This document shows, in pieces, positions 6,341 through 14,113 of a stretch of DNA of 36,298 nucleotides. Source of the DNA: Rhodospirillales bacterium (GTDB taxonomy: Bacteria > Pseudomonadota > Alphaproteobacteria > ATCC43930 > CGMCC-115725). The position numbers were made by a program, and so were the translations under genes. Every line of letters begins with the position of its first letter. The stretch's first letter is position 1. The notes beneath the pieces were generated by a model, which did no database searches, was not told where the DNA came from, and saw only the letters and a list, made by a program, of their open reading frames with translations. The stretch is from NCBI GenBank assembly GCA_028288725.1, contig JAQGIC010000134.1:1-36298 (forward strand), read 5' to 3'.

Positions 6341-6784
6341 CGAGACCTCCTGGCGATATGCCAAGACGATCTGGGAATTTCCCCAGGCTTGGCAAGTGGG
6401 TTCATTCTTGGGCACGAGCGCCGATATGGAAAGCTGCTCGGCCTAATAACGGAATGGCGGACGATCTTCCGTGCCAGGTTGCTGACCAGACCCCCGACAA
6501 TGAAACCAAGCGCGCCCGAAATACATATACAAAACACGACACCACCGCGCCGATAGCCCCACACCACGCTGCTTCGGAAACCAAGAAGAACCGACTCTCT
6601 GTCGAATTTTTATTTTCAAATCCCAAACCGTGCGCTATTGTCCCGGCCATGGCACCCGAATTCACCCTCCCCGTCTCCGGCGACAGCCCGACCCAGTCGG
6701 CTGTTGAGACGGCCTCGGTCTGCCTAAACTCGCGAATAGCAATGAGCACCTCGACCCGCGCTTAAACGACCGCCGCTCGCCTTA
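6341..6784. other. 444 bp without a supported gene
   Basis: The only candidate is a minus-strand frame at 6402-6749 with a hydrophobic stretch (AAWCGAIGAVVSCFVYVF). A second minus frame (6337-6567) carries GALGFIVGGLVSN, so a small membrane-protein gene with a frameshift near 6540 is possible but unproven. The second 28-bp repeat copy lies here. Confidence 0.4.
6457..6484 (+). repeat. 28-bp direct repeat, copy 2
   Basis: It matches 5858-5885 at 27 of 28 bases (A instead of G at position 20). Similarity fades quickly on both sides. Confidence 0.8.
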
Positions 6785-6885
6785 GAGCCGGATGAGATTT
6801 AGCTGAATCGCTTTCTGCGGTTTTGGCTTTTCAAGATGTTGTGTTTCTGATTCAAGAATCGAGCTGGATATGGAGGCCAGCTCGC

Positions 6886-7832
6886 ATGGGACGACCTTAT
6901 TCCATGGATCTGCGGGAGCGGGCGGTACGGGCGGTGGAAGTCGATGGCCTGTCCCGCCGCGAGGCGGCGGCCCGGTTCGGTTTGGGCGTGAGCACGGTGA
7001 TCAATTGGGTACGGCGCTTCCGCGCGACGGGCGGCGTTCGGCCTGGTCAGATGGGCGGGCACAAGCCACGGAAGATTACCGGTGCGCATCGTGCCTGGCT
7101 CATCGAGCGCTGTCATGAGCGAGCGTTCACGCTGCGCGGCCTTGTGGTCGAGTTGGGCGAGCGAGGCCTCGCGGTGGATTACCGCTCGGTCTGGGAGTTC
7201 GTTCACGCCGAGAAGCTCAGTTATAAAAAAAGACGCTGGTCGCCAGCGAGCGGGACCGCTCCGACGTCGCGCGAAGGCGTGCGCAATGGCTGAAGTACCG
7301 CCCGGGCATCGATCCTTCCCGGCTGGTCTTCATCGATGAGACCTGGACCAAGACCAACATGGCGCCGCTCCGGGGATGGGCCCCGCGGGGCCAGCGCCTG
7401 CTGGGCCAGGCGCCGTTTGGCCATTGGAACACCATGACCTTCATCGCCGCCTTGCGCCAGGATCGCATCGAAGCGCCTTGGCTGCTCACCGGGCCGGTCA
7501 ACGGCGAGCGGTTCCGCGTCTATGTCGAGAAGGTGCTCGTCCCGACCTTGCTGCCAGACGATATCGTCGTCATGGACAACCTCGGCTCCCACAAGTCCAA
7601 GGCCGTGCGTCAGGCCATTCGCAATGCCGGCGCCAGACTCCTCTTGTTGCCGAAATACTCGCCCGATCTGAACCCGATCGAGCAGTTCTTCGCCAAGCTC
7701 AAGCACCACTTGCGCAAAGCCCAGCCACGGTCCCTCGACGCCGTCTGTGAAACCATCGCCACCGCGATCGACACCGTTACCCCTTCCGAATGCTCAAACT
7801 ATTTCGCTCACGATGGGTATGCACAAACCTAA
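6886..7832 (+). CDS. IS630-family transposase made by -1 frameshifting
   Basis: The first frame runs from ATG 6886 (GGAGG at 6872-6876) and contains an HTH region (AVEVDGLSRREAAARFGLGV, then STVINWVRRF). It passes a run of seven A (7225-7231) after which the same frame stops at 7293. A -1 slip on A-AAA-AAG continues into the second frame, which runs to TAA at 7832 and carries the DDE catalytic residues: VFIDETWTKTN, VVMDNLGSHKS and SPDLNPIEQFFAKLK. Frameshifting on an A7 run is known in alphaproteobacterial IS630 elements, so the split is likely normal and the element potentially active. The joined product is about 315 residues, usual for the family. Confidence 0.85.
7225..7232 (+). promoter_or_regulatory. 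Slippery A7G sequence for -1 ribosomal frameshifting
   Basis: Seven A followed by G lie between the HTH-encoding and DDE-encoding frames. Reading AAA AAA and then slipping back one base gives K-T-L-V-A-S in the second frame with no stop until 7832. Confidence 0.7.
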
Positions 7833-7853
7833 ATTCATCCCGCTCTAATTTCC

Positions 7854-7935
7854 CGTCATTCCCGCGAAAGCGGGAATCCAGAGCAACCCGCACCGAAATC
7901 GGCCACTCTGGATTCCCGCCTGCGCGGGAATGACG
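7854..7935. repeat. Inverted pair of REP-like palindromes
   Basis: CGTCATTCCCGC at the left is repeated inverted as GCGGGAATGACG at the right, with each arm itself a hairpin (CCCGCGAAAGCGGG; CCCGCCTGCGCGGG) and AATCCAGA/TCTGGATT inside. Relatives occur at 21747, 22541, 22873 and 36281. It sits 11 bp downstream of the last gene of the transporter operon, where it may stabilise or end the transcript. Confidence 0.85.
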
Positions 7936-7945
7936 AAAAGCGGAT

Positions 7946-8881
7946 TTAGATCAAAGGCTTGTGACAGCGCACCGTCCGCCCATCCGCCAGCTCGCTTGGC
8001 GGCGGTTCGACCGCGCGGCAATGATCGTCGACCAGCGGGCAGCGGGTCTGGAAGCGGCAGCCGGGCGGCAGGTCGGCCGGGTTCGGGATCTCGCCGGTCA
8101 GCAGCGGGGGTTCGTGCCGCCGATCGGGGTCGAGCCGCGGCGTCGCCGCGATCAGGGCGCGCGTATAGGGATGGGCCGGGGCGGCGAAGATCCGGCGCGC
8201 GGGGCCGACCTCGATCAATTGGCCCAGATACATGACCGCGAACCGGTCGGCCATGGCGCGCACGACGTTCAGATTGTGCGAGACCAGCAGATAGGTCAGG
8301 CCGAAGTCGCGCTGCAATTCGCTCATCAGATTGACCAAGTCGCCTTGGACCGAGACATCCAGCCCGGCGGTCGGCTCGTCGGCCACGACCAGGCGCGGGC
8401 GCAGCACGAGCGCACGGGCGATGCCGACCCGGCGCGCCTGGCCGCCCGAGACCTGATGGGGATATTTGCCGAGGATCGTTTCCGGCAGACCGACGCGGCG
8501 CAGCAGTTCCAGCACGTCGACCCAAGCCTGGCCCCGGTCGATGCCGTGGATTGTCAGCGGCTCCGCCAGCAGCCGCCCGACGGTCATGCGCGGCGAGAGC
8601 GACGCGACCGGATCCTGAAAGATCATCTGCGCATCGCGCCGATAGGCCCGGCGCGCGGGGCCCTCGAGCGTGGCCAGGTCGCGACCGTCGAACAGGATGG
8701 CGCCGGCGCTGGGCCGCACCAGATCGACCAGCAGGCGCGCGAGCGTGCTCTTGCCGGACCCGCTCTCGCCGATCAGGCCGACGGTCTCGCCCGGCCGGAT
8801 CGCGAGCGACACCGCATCGACCGCCTTGACCGGGCCGAACGCGACGGTCGCGTCCCGGATCTGGATTAGATCCTGATGCAT
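7946..8881 (-). CDS. dppF: Oligopeptide-type ABC transporter ATPase (DppF/OppF-like)
   Basis: A 311-residue ATPase of the Dpp/Opp family that powers import together with the second ATPase. Walker A is GESGSGKST (38-46), the Q-loop lies in MIFQDP, the signature is VSGGQ (144-148) with ARR instead of the usual RQR after it, Walker B is LVVADEP (164-170), and the H-loop histidine is H202. The C-terminal extension PPGCRFQTRCPLVDDHC is the cysteine-containing tail typical of Opp/Dpp ATPases. It is the last gene of the operon and its start overlaps the preceding gene by 16 bp. The actual substrate is not readable from this subunit. Confidence 0.93.
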   Translation of the reverse strand: MHQDLIQIRDATVAFGPVKAVDAVSLAIRPGETVGLIGESGSGKSTLARLLVDLVRPSAGAILFDGRDLATLEGPARRAYRRDAQMIFQDPVASLSPRMTVGRLLAEPLTIHGIDRGQAWVDVLELLRRVGLPETILGKYPHQVSGGQARRVGIARALVLRPRLVVADEPTAGLDVSVQGDLVNLMSELQRDFGLTYLLVSHNLNVVRAMADRFAVMYLGQLIEVGPARRIFAAPAHPYTRALIAATPRLDPDRRHEPPLLTGEIPNPADLPPGCRFQTRCPLVDDHCRAVEPPPSELADGRTVRCHKPLI

Positions 8882-9834
8882 GCCGCCCTCCGGTCCGACC
8901 CGAATTCGCGCAGCTCCGGCACCGCCTCGCGGCAGGCCGCCACCGCGTCCGGGCAGCGGTTGGCGAAGATGCAGCCGGGCGGCAGGCGCGTCACGTCCGG
9001 CACCTCGCCCGGGATCGAGGCGAGCGTGTCACCGCGTTCGACATCGTCCGCGATCTCGCAGGCGATCAGCGCGCGGGTATAGGGATGCAAGGGCGCGCGG
9101 AACACCTCGGCCATCGGCCCGGTCTCGACCACCGTGCCGGCATAGAGCACGACCACGTCGTCGCACAGCTGCGAGATCAGGCCCAGGCTGTGCGAGATCA
9201 GCATCAGCGTGCCGCCGATCTCATCATGCAGATCGCGCATCAGCGCCACGATCTGCGCCTCGATCGTCGGGTCGAGCGCCGTGGTCGGCTCGTCGGCGAT
9301 CAGCAGGTCCGCATCGGTCAGCAGCGCCGCCGCGATCATGACGCGCTGGCGCATGCCGCCGGAGAATTCATGGGGATATTGCGTGAGCTGCCGCGCCGGA
9401 TCGGCGATGCCGACGCGGGCCAGCATGGCGACGGCGCGGTCCAGCAGTTCAGCTTTCGACGCCTTGGGTCGTTTGGCGCGCTGCAGCTCGACCAGCTGAT
9501 TGCCGATGGTGAAGACCGGGTTGAGCGCCGTCATCGGGTCCTGGAAGATCATGGCGAAGCGGGTGCCGCGCAGCGCCATGGTCTGGGATGCCGGCAGCGC
9601 CAGCAGGTTACGCCCGTCCAGTTCGATCGTGCCGTCGAGCCGCGCCAGGTTGGCCGGCAACAAGCGGAGCAGGCTCGCCGCCAGGGTCGATTTGCCCGAG
9701 CCGCTCTCGCCGACCACGCCCACGGCCCGGCCGCGGCCGAGGTCGAGCGAGACGTTGCGCAACACCTGGGCGATGCCATGGCTGGTGCGGAAATGGACCG
9801 ACAGATCGCGGATCTTCAACAAGGGTTCGCTCAT
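8866..9834 (-). CDS. dppD: Oligopeptide-type ABC transporter ATPase (DppD/OppD-like)
   Basis: A 322-residue ATPase. Walker A is GESGSGKST (42-50), the Q-loop region is MIFQDPMTALNP, the signature is FSGGMRQR (157-164), Walker B is LLIADEPTTALD (177-188). The C-terminal tail PPGCIFANRCPDAVAACREA matches the Opp/Dpp family. It pairs with the DppF-like subunit at the inner membrane. Its ATG overlaps the permease stop by 4 bp. Length and all ATPase motifs are normal, so it should be active. Confidence 0.93.
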   Translation of the reverse strand: MSEPLLKIRDLSVHFRTSHGIAQVLRNVSLDLGRGRAVGVVGESGSGKSTLAASLLRLLPANLARLDGTIELDGRNLLALPASQTMALRGTRFAMIFQDPMTALNPVFTIGNQLVELQRAKRPKASKAELLDRAVAMLARVGIADPARQLTQYPHEFSGGMRQRVMIAAALLTDADLLIADEPTTALDPTIEAQIVALMRDLHDEIGGTLMLISHSLGLISQLCDDVVVLYAGTVVETGPMAEVFRAPLHPYTRALIACEIADDVERGDTLASIPGEVPDVTRLPPGCIFANRCPDAVAACREAVPELREFGSDRRAACIRI

Positions 9835-10667
9835 GGCGCCGCCCGCAGCTTGGGATCGATCGCGTCGCGCAGCGCCTCGCCGAACAGCGTGAAGCCGAGC
9901 GTCGCCAGGATCAGCATCAGACCGGCAAACGTCACCGGCCAGGGCGATTGCGTCAGGCTGGTGTAGCCGTCATGCAGCAGCCCGCCCCAGCTGGCGCGCG
10001 GCGGCGGCACGCCGATGCCGAGGAAGCTCAGGCCCGCCTCGAGCGTGATCACGACCGGAATGTCCATGCTGGCCAGCACGACCAGCGGCCCCATGATGTT
10101 GGGCACGACATGAACCAGCACCAGCCGCGCGGCCGAGGCGCCGAGCACGCGGGTCGCATCCAGGAACGGCGCCTGTTTCAGCGAGAGGGTCTGCGCCCGC
10201 GCGATCCGGCCGAAATGGGGCACCATGGTGACCGCCAGGATGAAGATGACCTTGTCGAGGCCGGGCCCGAGCAGCGCCACGATCGCCAGCGCGAAGATCA
10301 GCGGCGGAAACGCGCTCAACACATCGAACAGCACCAGGATCACGCGCTCGATCCGGGCCGGCGCATAGGCCGCGGCGATGCCGAGCAGCGTGCCGCCGAC
10401 CAGCGAGATGCCGATGGTGCTGAGCGCTACGGTCAGCGCGATCTGCCCGCCGATCGCCATCCGCACCGCCAAGTCGCGGCCGAGATTGTCCGTCCCCATC
10501 CAATGTACCGTCGTCGGGCCGGCAAAGCGATGCAGCACGTCGAGCTTGTTGGGCTCATAGGGAATGACGAACGGCCCGGCGAGGCTGAACAGCAGCACGA
10601 GCACGACCAGCACCAGGCCGATCCGCCCGGTCGGACTGCGCCAGACGGCGGTGAAGGCGTCCCTCAC
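9831..10667 (-). CDS. dppC: Oligopeptide-type ABC transporter permease (DppC/OppC-like)
   Basis: A 278-residue inner-membrane protein. A first membrane segment (GLVLVVLVLLFSLAGPFVI) is followed by a periplasmic loop with HWMGTDNLGRDLAVR, the hallmark of the DppC group. Then come about five more membrane helices, with the EAA-type coupling loop in LGASAARLVLVHVVPNIMGP. It heterodimerises with the DppB-like permease. It overlaps the previous gene by 4 bp and the next by 4 bp. The family is certain; the transported compound is not. Confidence 0.92.
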   Translation of the reverse strand: MRDAFTAVWRSPTGRIGLVLVVLVLLFSLAGPFVIPYEPNKLDVLHRFAGPTTVHWMGTDNLGRDLAVRMAIGGQIALTVALSTIGISLVGGTLLGIAAAYAPARIERVILVLFDVLSAFPPLIFALAIVALLGPGLDKVIFILAVTMVPHFGRIARAQTLSLKQAPFLDATRVLGASAARLVLVHVVPNIMGPLVVLASMDIPVVITLEAGLSFLGIGVPPPRASWGGLLHDGYTSLTQSPWPVTFAGLMLILATLGFTLFGEALRDAIDPKLRAAP

Positions 10668-11635
10668 CGGGCCTCTCCCAAGCGGCGGCCGAGCCGGGGG
10701 TCGAGCCAGAGATAGGTGAGGTCGGTCAGGAGATTGGTCACCGTGAACACGGCGACCACGACCAGGACCGCCGCCTGCACGACCGGATAGTTGCGCACCG
10801 CGATCGCGTCATAGACCAGCGTGCCGAGCCCGGGCCTGGCGAACACGATCTCGGCGAAGATGGCGCCGCCCAGCAGCCGGCCGACGCCCAGGCCCAGGAT
10901 CGCCACGGTCGGGATCGCCGCCAGCTTCAGCGCGTTGCGATAGACGATGCGCCGTTCCGGCACGCCATAGGCGCGCGCGGTGCGGATATGGGCCTCGCCC
11001 AGCACCTCCAGCAGCGAGGCGCGCAGCAGGCGGGCGATATAGCCGATCCAGCTCAAGGCGAGCGACACTGCCGGCAGAACCAGCCGAAGGACGGCGTCGC
11101 CCCAGCCGCCGTCGCGCCCGACGCCCAGCACCGGCAGCCAATGGAGCCAGACCGAGAAGATCAGCACCAGGAAGACCGCGACGACGAAGTTCGGCATGGC
11201 GATGAAGGCAACGCTGGTGACCGCGCCGATCTGGTCCAGCACGCTGCCCGGATGGGTCGCGGCGTAGCATCCCAGGGGCACGCCCAGAACGATCGCGAGC
11301 CCGATCGAGGCGAGCGTCAGGGTGAGCGTATAGGGAAACACCTCCAGCACCAGATCCAGCACCGGCCGGCCGCTGATCACGTCGCGGCCGAGGTCGCCCG
11401 TGAGCACGTTGCCGAGGAAGATCGCCAGCCGTTCGAGCATGGGCCGGTCCAGGCCCATGATATGGCTATAGGCCTGGACCGCTTCGGGCGTCGCGCGCGG
11501 CCCCAGCAGCACCTCGGCCGGATTGCCGGGGATGAACAGGGTCAGCGAGAACAAAAGGATCGTGGCGGAGACCAGCACGAGCATCGTGGTGACGAGCCTG
11601 CTGCCGACATAGCGCAGCTTGGGCGACAGGACCAT
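10664..11635 (-). CDS. dppB: Oligopeptide-type ABC transporter permease (DppB/OppB-like)
   Basis: A 323-residue inner-membrane protein starting MVLSPKLRYVGSRLVTTMLV. It has the family's N-terminal helix, the motif FIPGNPAEVLLGPRATPEAV, five further helices, and the coupling loop AYGVPERRIVYRNALKLAAI. Start and the stop of the binding-protein gene overlap by one base (TGATG), so translation is likely coupled. Length is usual for the DppB group. Confidence 0.92.
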   Translation of the reverse strand: MVLSPKLRYVGSRLVTTMLVLVSATILLFSLTLFIPGNPAEVLLGPRATPEAVQAYSHIMGLDRPMLERLAIFLGNVLTGDLGRDVISGRPVLDLVLEVFPYTLTLTLASIGLAIVLGVPLGCYAATHPGSVLDQIGAVTSVAFIAMPNFVVAVFLVLIFSVWLHWLPVLGVGRDGGWGDAVLRLVLPAVSLALSWIGYIARLLRASLLEVLGEAHIRTARAYGVPERRIVYRNALKLAAIPTVAILGLGVGRLLGGAIFAEIVFARPGLGTLVYDAIAVRNYPVVQAAVLVVVAVFTVTNLLTDLTYLWLDPRLGRRLGEAR

Positions 11636-13197
11636 CAGGCGGTGGTGAACCGGTCGTAGAGCATGTCGTCGCCGTTCGGCAGCACGGCGGGCTTCAGCCA
11701 GGGCCGGAAGGCGAAGATGTTCGCCTCATGGGTCAGCCAGATGAAGGCGCCCGACGCCTCCATGCGCTTCTGCGCCTCGATATAGAGCCGGTTGCGCTCG
11801 GCCTTGTCGTTGGTGCTGGCGGCCTTGGCCGACGCCTCGTCGAACGCCGGATCGTTCCAGCGCTGCCAGTTCCAGGTGCCGATCTGCGAGGCGACGAACC
11901 ATTGGGTCTGGAAGGCCGGATCCGCCTTGCCGCCGAAGCGCTGCAGCGCCATGTCGAGGTTCTTGCCGGTATCGCCCTTGCCGATGGCGTAATAGGCACC
12001 GGCATCCAGCACCTGCAGATCGACCTGCACGCCGATCTCGCCCAGGAGCGCCTGGACGATCTGGCCGATCGCCTGGTAGGTCGGCTTGTTCATCAGCGTG
12101 AGCGTGCATTTGAAGCCGTTCGGGTGTCCCGCCTCGGCCAGCAGCTTCTTGGCCGCCGCCGGGTCCGGTTTCGGCTTCGGCGCGTCGGCCCAATAGCCCA
12201 GCAGCCCCGGCGCCATCAGCGCATAGGCCGGCTTGACGGTGCCATTATAGGCGCCGGCCACGACCTGCTCGACATCGATCGCCAGCTTCAGCGCCTGGCG
12301 GACCTTGGGATTGTCGAACGGCGGCTTTTCCACGTTCAGGCCGATCCAGACATAGTTGATCGAGTCCTGCCGCAGCAGCTGCGTATCCTTTTCCTTTTGG
12401 ATCTCGGCGGCGTCGGCCGGCTCGACCGGCGTGAATTGCAGCTCGTTCGCGCGGAGCGCCAGTTCGGCGGTCTTGGGATCGCGCACCGGCTGCAACACGA
12501 TTTCGGGAAAGGTCGGCTTGGCGCCCTTCCACTCCGGGTTCGTCTTCAGCACGACGCGCTGGTTCGGGACCCATTCGGCCAGCGTATAGGCCCCCGTGCC
12601 GATCAGCTTGATCGGCTGGGCGTCGGAGCGATAGCAGCCGGCCTCGAACGCCTTTCTGGAGATGATCAGGCCGGAATTATCCGGCAGCACGACCAGCCAC
12701 AGCTGCGGTGCCGGCGACTTCAGCAGGATCTTGCCGGTGTATTTGCCGGTGACCTCGACATGGTCGAGGGTCGCCCAATCCTTGGCATAACCGGCGGGCT
12801 TGCCGTCGGCGCCGACCTGGCCGAACTGCTCGAACGAGAATTTGACGTCGTCGGCGGTCATCTCGCCGAAGCCGCCATGGAACTGGAGACCGGGATTGAG
12901 CTCGAACTCGATCGTCGTGTCGTTGACCTGGTCGAGCTTCTTCGCCGCCGACAGCTCCCATTCGAAGCTGCCCGGCTTGAAGCGGATCAGGCCCTGGCAG
13001 ACCGCGCGCATGATGTTGCCCTCGATGGCACCCACGCGGTTGGCCGGCGTCAGCAGGCCCTGGATATCGCGGCCGATGGCGAGCGTGACGCTCGAGCGCC
13101 CCTGCTGGGCCAGGACCGGGAAAGGAAAGCCCGCGGCACCGATGAGCGCCGTCGTGGCGGCAGCGCCCAGGATCTGGCGCCGGCTGAAATCCGTCAT
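11635..13197 (-). CDS. Periplasmic oligopeptide-type substrate-binding protein
   Basis: A 520-residue protein of the SBP family 5 (DppA/OppA-like, cluster C). The leader MTDFSRRQILGAAATTALIG has SRRQ before the hydrophobic core and ends in VLAQ, a Tat-like signal peptide. The mature protein shows the expected landmarks, such as MRAVCQGLIRFKPG near the N-terminus, LKSPAPQLWLVVLPDNSGLI and PPFDNPKVRQALKLAIDVEQ. The ATG at 13197 is chosen because a longer frame from 13239 would put 14 odd residues before the leader. Without its pocket residues being comparable to a known structure, the ligand (peptide, opine, sugar or amino-acid conjugate) remains open. Confidence 0.9.
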   Translation of the reverse strand: MTDFSRRQILGAAATTALIGAAGFPFPVLAQQGRSSVTLAIGRDIQGLLTPANRVGAIEGNIMRAVCQGLIRFKPGSFEWELSAAKKLDQVNDTTIEFELNPGLQFHGGFGEMTADDVKFSFEQFGQVGADGKPAGYAKDWATLDHVEVTGKYTGKILLKSPAPQLWLVVLPDNSGLIISRKAFEAGCYRSDAQPIKLIGTGAYTLAEWVPNQRVVLKTNPEWKGAKPTFPEIVLQPVRDPKTAELALRANELQFTPVEPADAAEIQKEKDTQLLRQDSINYVWIGLNVEKPPFDNPKVRQALKLAIDVEQVVAGAYNGTVKPAYALMAPGLLGYWADAPKPKPDPAAAKKLLAEAGHPNGFKCTLTLMNKPTYQAIGQIVQALLGEIGVQVDLQVLDAGAYYAIGKGDTGKNLDMALQRFGGKADPAFQTQWFVASQIGTWNWQRWNDPAFDEASAKAASTNDKAERNRLYIEAQKRMEASGAFIWLTHEANIFAFRPWLKPAVLPNGDDMLYDRFTTA

Positions 13198-13285
13198 GGC
13201 CTTATGTCCTCTTTTCGATCCGAGCCCCCAACGGCTCAAATTTCGATCTCGCCCAAAGATTAACCTGGCACAGGCATTTAGCCAC

Positions 13286-14113
13286 TTACATCACAATCGC
13301 GTACCCGGCTGCATGGGCATCCGCGTCCCATTCGACGGTAACACGATAGTCCTGCGCCTCGGGCCGGACGAAGCCGGCGAGCGCCAGAGCGGCCAGGATC
13401 GGCCGCGCGGCCGGATCGCCGGCGGCGCCCTGGAGCACCAGGCCCAGCTCGCGCGCGACGCCGGCGTCGCCGTTCAGACTGCCGACCAGCAAGGGCATCG
13501 GCACCCATTCGGTACTGTCCAGCACGCGCACGCCGGCCATCAGGTCCGGATCGTGCCGGCACAGCAGGTCGTGGGCGTAGGAATCGAGCGGCCCGACGTC
13601 GGCCACGCCCGCCAGGATGGTTTCGACGACCCGGCGCGGCGTGATCAGCGGACCGACCGTCGCCCCGTAAAGCACCGGCCGATCGGCCGTGCGATGGGCC
13701 AGCAGGTGATGTCTCGGCGCATTATAGCCCGAATGGGAGCTATCGATCGTATAAGCGAGCCGGCCGCCGAACGTCTCGGCGAGCGAGCCATAGCGGCTGT
13801 CGGCGCGCACGATGAAGTGGCTGCGGTAGAGCCCCCGTCCCGGCGGGCTGCCGAGCGGGACCGGCGCCGCCACGATCGGGCGCCCCGAGCCCATTTGACC
13901 ACCCTCCCGCGCGAACGGCCAGCCGCACATGAAGACGGCGGCCAGATCGTCGCGCGCCCAGAGGGTCTCGAGCGGCGCCGGCGCCGGATGATCGAGGATA
14001 TCGAGCCGTCGCCCCGCCGCGTCGGCCAGCCAGCCGAACAAGGCCGCCCAAGCCGCCGCCGCGCCCGGCGCCACCGAATACATCCGGGCATTGGCGACGA
14101 GGGCGGCCGGCAT
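13286..14113 (-). CDS. PhnD-like substrate-binding domain protein without signal peptide
   Basis: A 275-residue protein starting MPAALVANARMYSVAPGAAA. The sequence follows the PhnD/phosphonate-binding fold (SBP type 2): ARMYSVAPGAAAAWAALFGW, a PAPLETLWARDDLAAVFMCG segment, SRYGSLAETFGGRLAYT, then IDSSHSGYNAPRHHLL, the SGY-x-x-P-R signature of the family, and TILAGVADVGPLDSYAHDLL. No signal peptide is visible, so either it acts in the cytosol (as a sensor or a scavenger) or the start is misjudged. Its ATG overlaps the stop of the cyclodeaminase gene by one base, so the two proteins should be made together. The gap to the next gene is 88 bp, the only sizeable gap in the operon. Confidence 0.85.
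   Translation of the reverse strand: MPAALVANARMYSVAPGAAAAWAALFGWLADAAGRRLDILDHPAPAPLETLWARDDLAAVFMCGWPFAREGGQMGSGRPIVAAPVPLGSPPGRGLYRSHFIVRADSRYGSLAETFGGRLAYTIDSSHSGYNAPRHHLLAHRTADRPVLYGATVGPLITPRRVVETILAGVADVGPLDSYAHDLLCRHDPDLMAGVRVLDSTEWVPMPLLVGSLNGDAGVARELGLVLQGAAGDPAARPILAALALAGFVRPEAQDYRVTVEWDADAHAAGYAIVM

Larger units (their letters stand above)
6785..7845 (+). mobile_element. Complete IS630-family insertion sequence, 1061 bp
   Basis: The left end GAGCCGGATGAGATTTAG (6785-6802) is mirrored by the right end, which reads GAGCGGGATGAATTTAGG on the minus strand from 7845. TA dinucleotides at 6783-6784 and 7846-7847 are the target duplication expected of IS630/Tc1-type elements. The element holds one transposase in two frames. 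It inserted next to a genomic palindrome pair that starts at 7854. Confidence 0.88.

Noticed and set aside
6886-7832. Disrupted (pseudogene) IS630 transposase
   Set aside because: The break is exactly at an A7G slippery run, both ends and target TA copies are intact and all DDE residues are present, so programmed frameshifting is more likely.
11728-13263. Plus-strand frame of 511 residues
   Set aside because: It is antisense to the substrate-binding protein gene, which has a signal peptide and family motifs.
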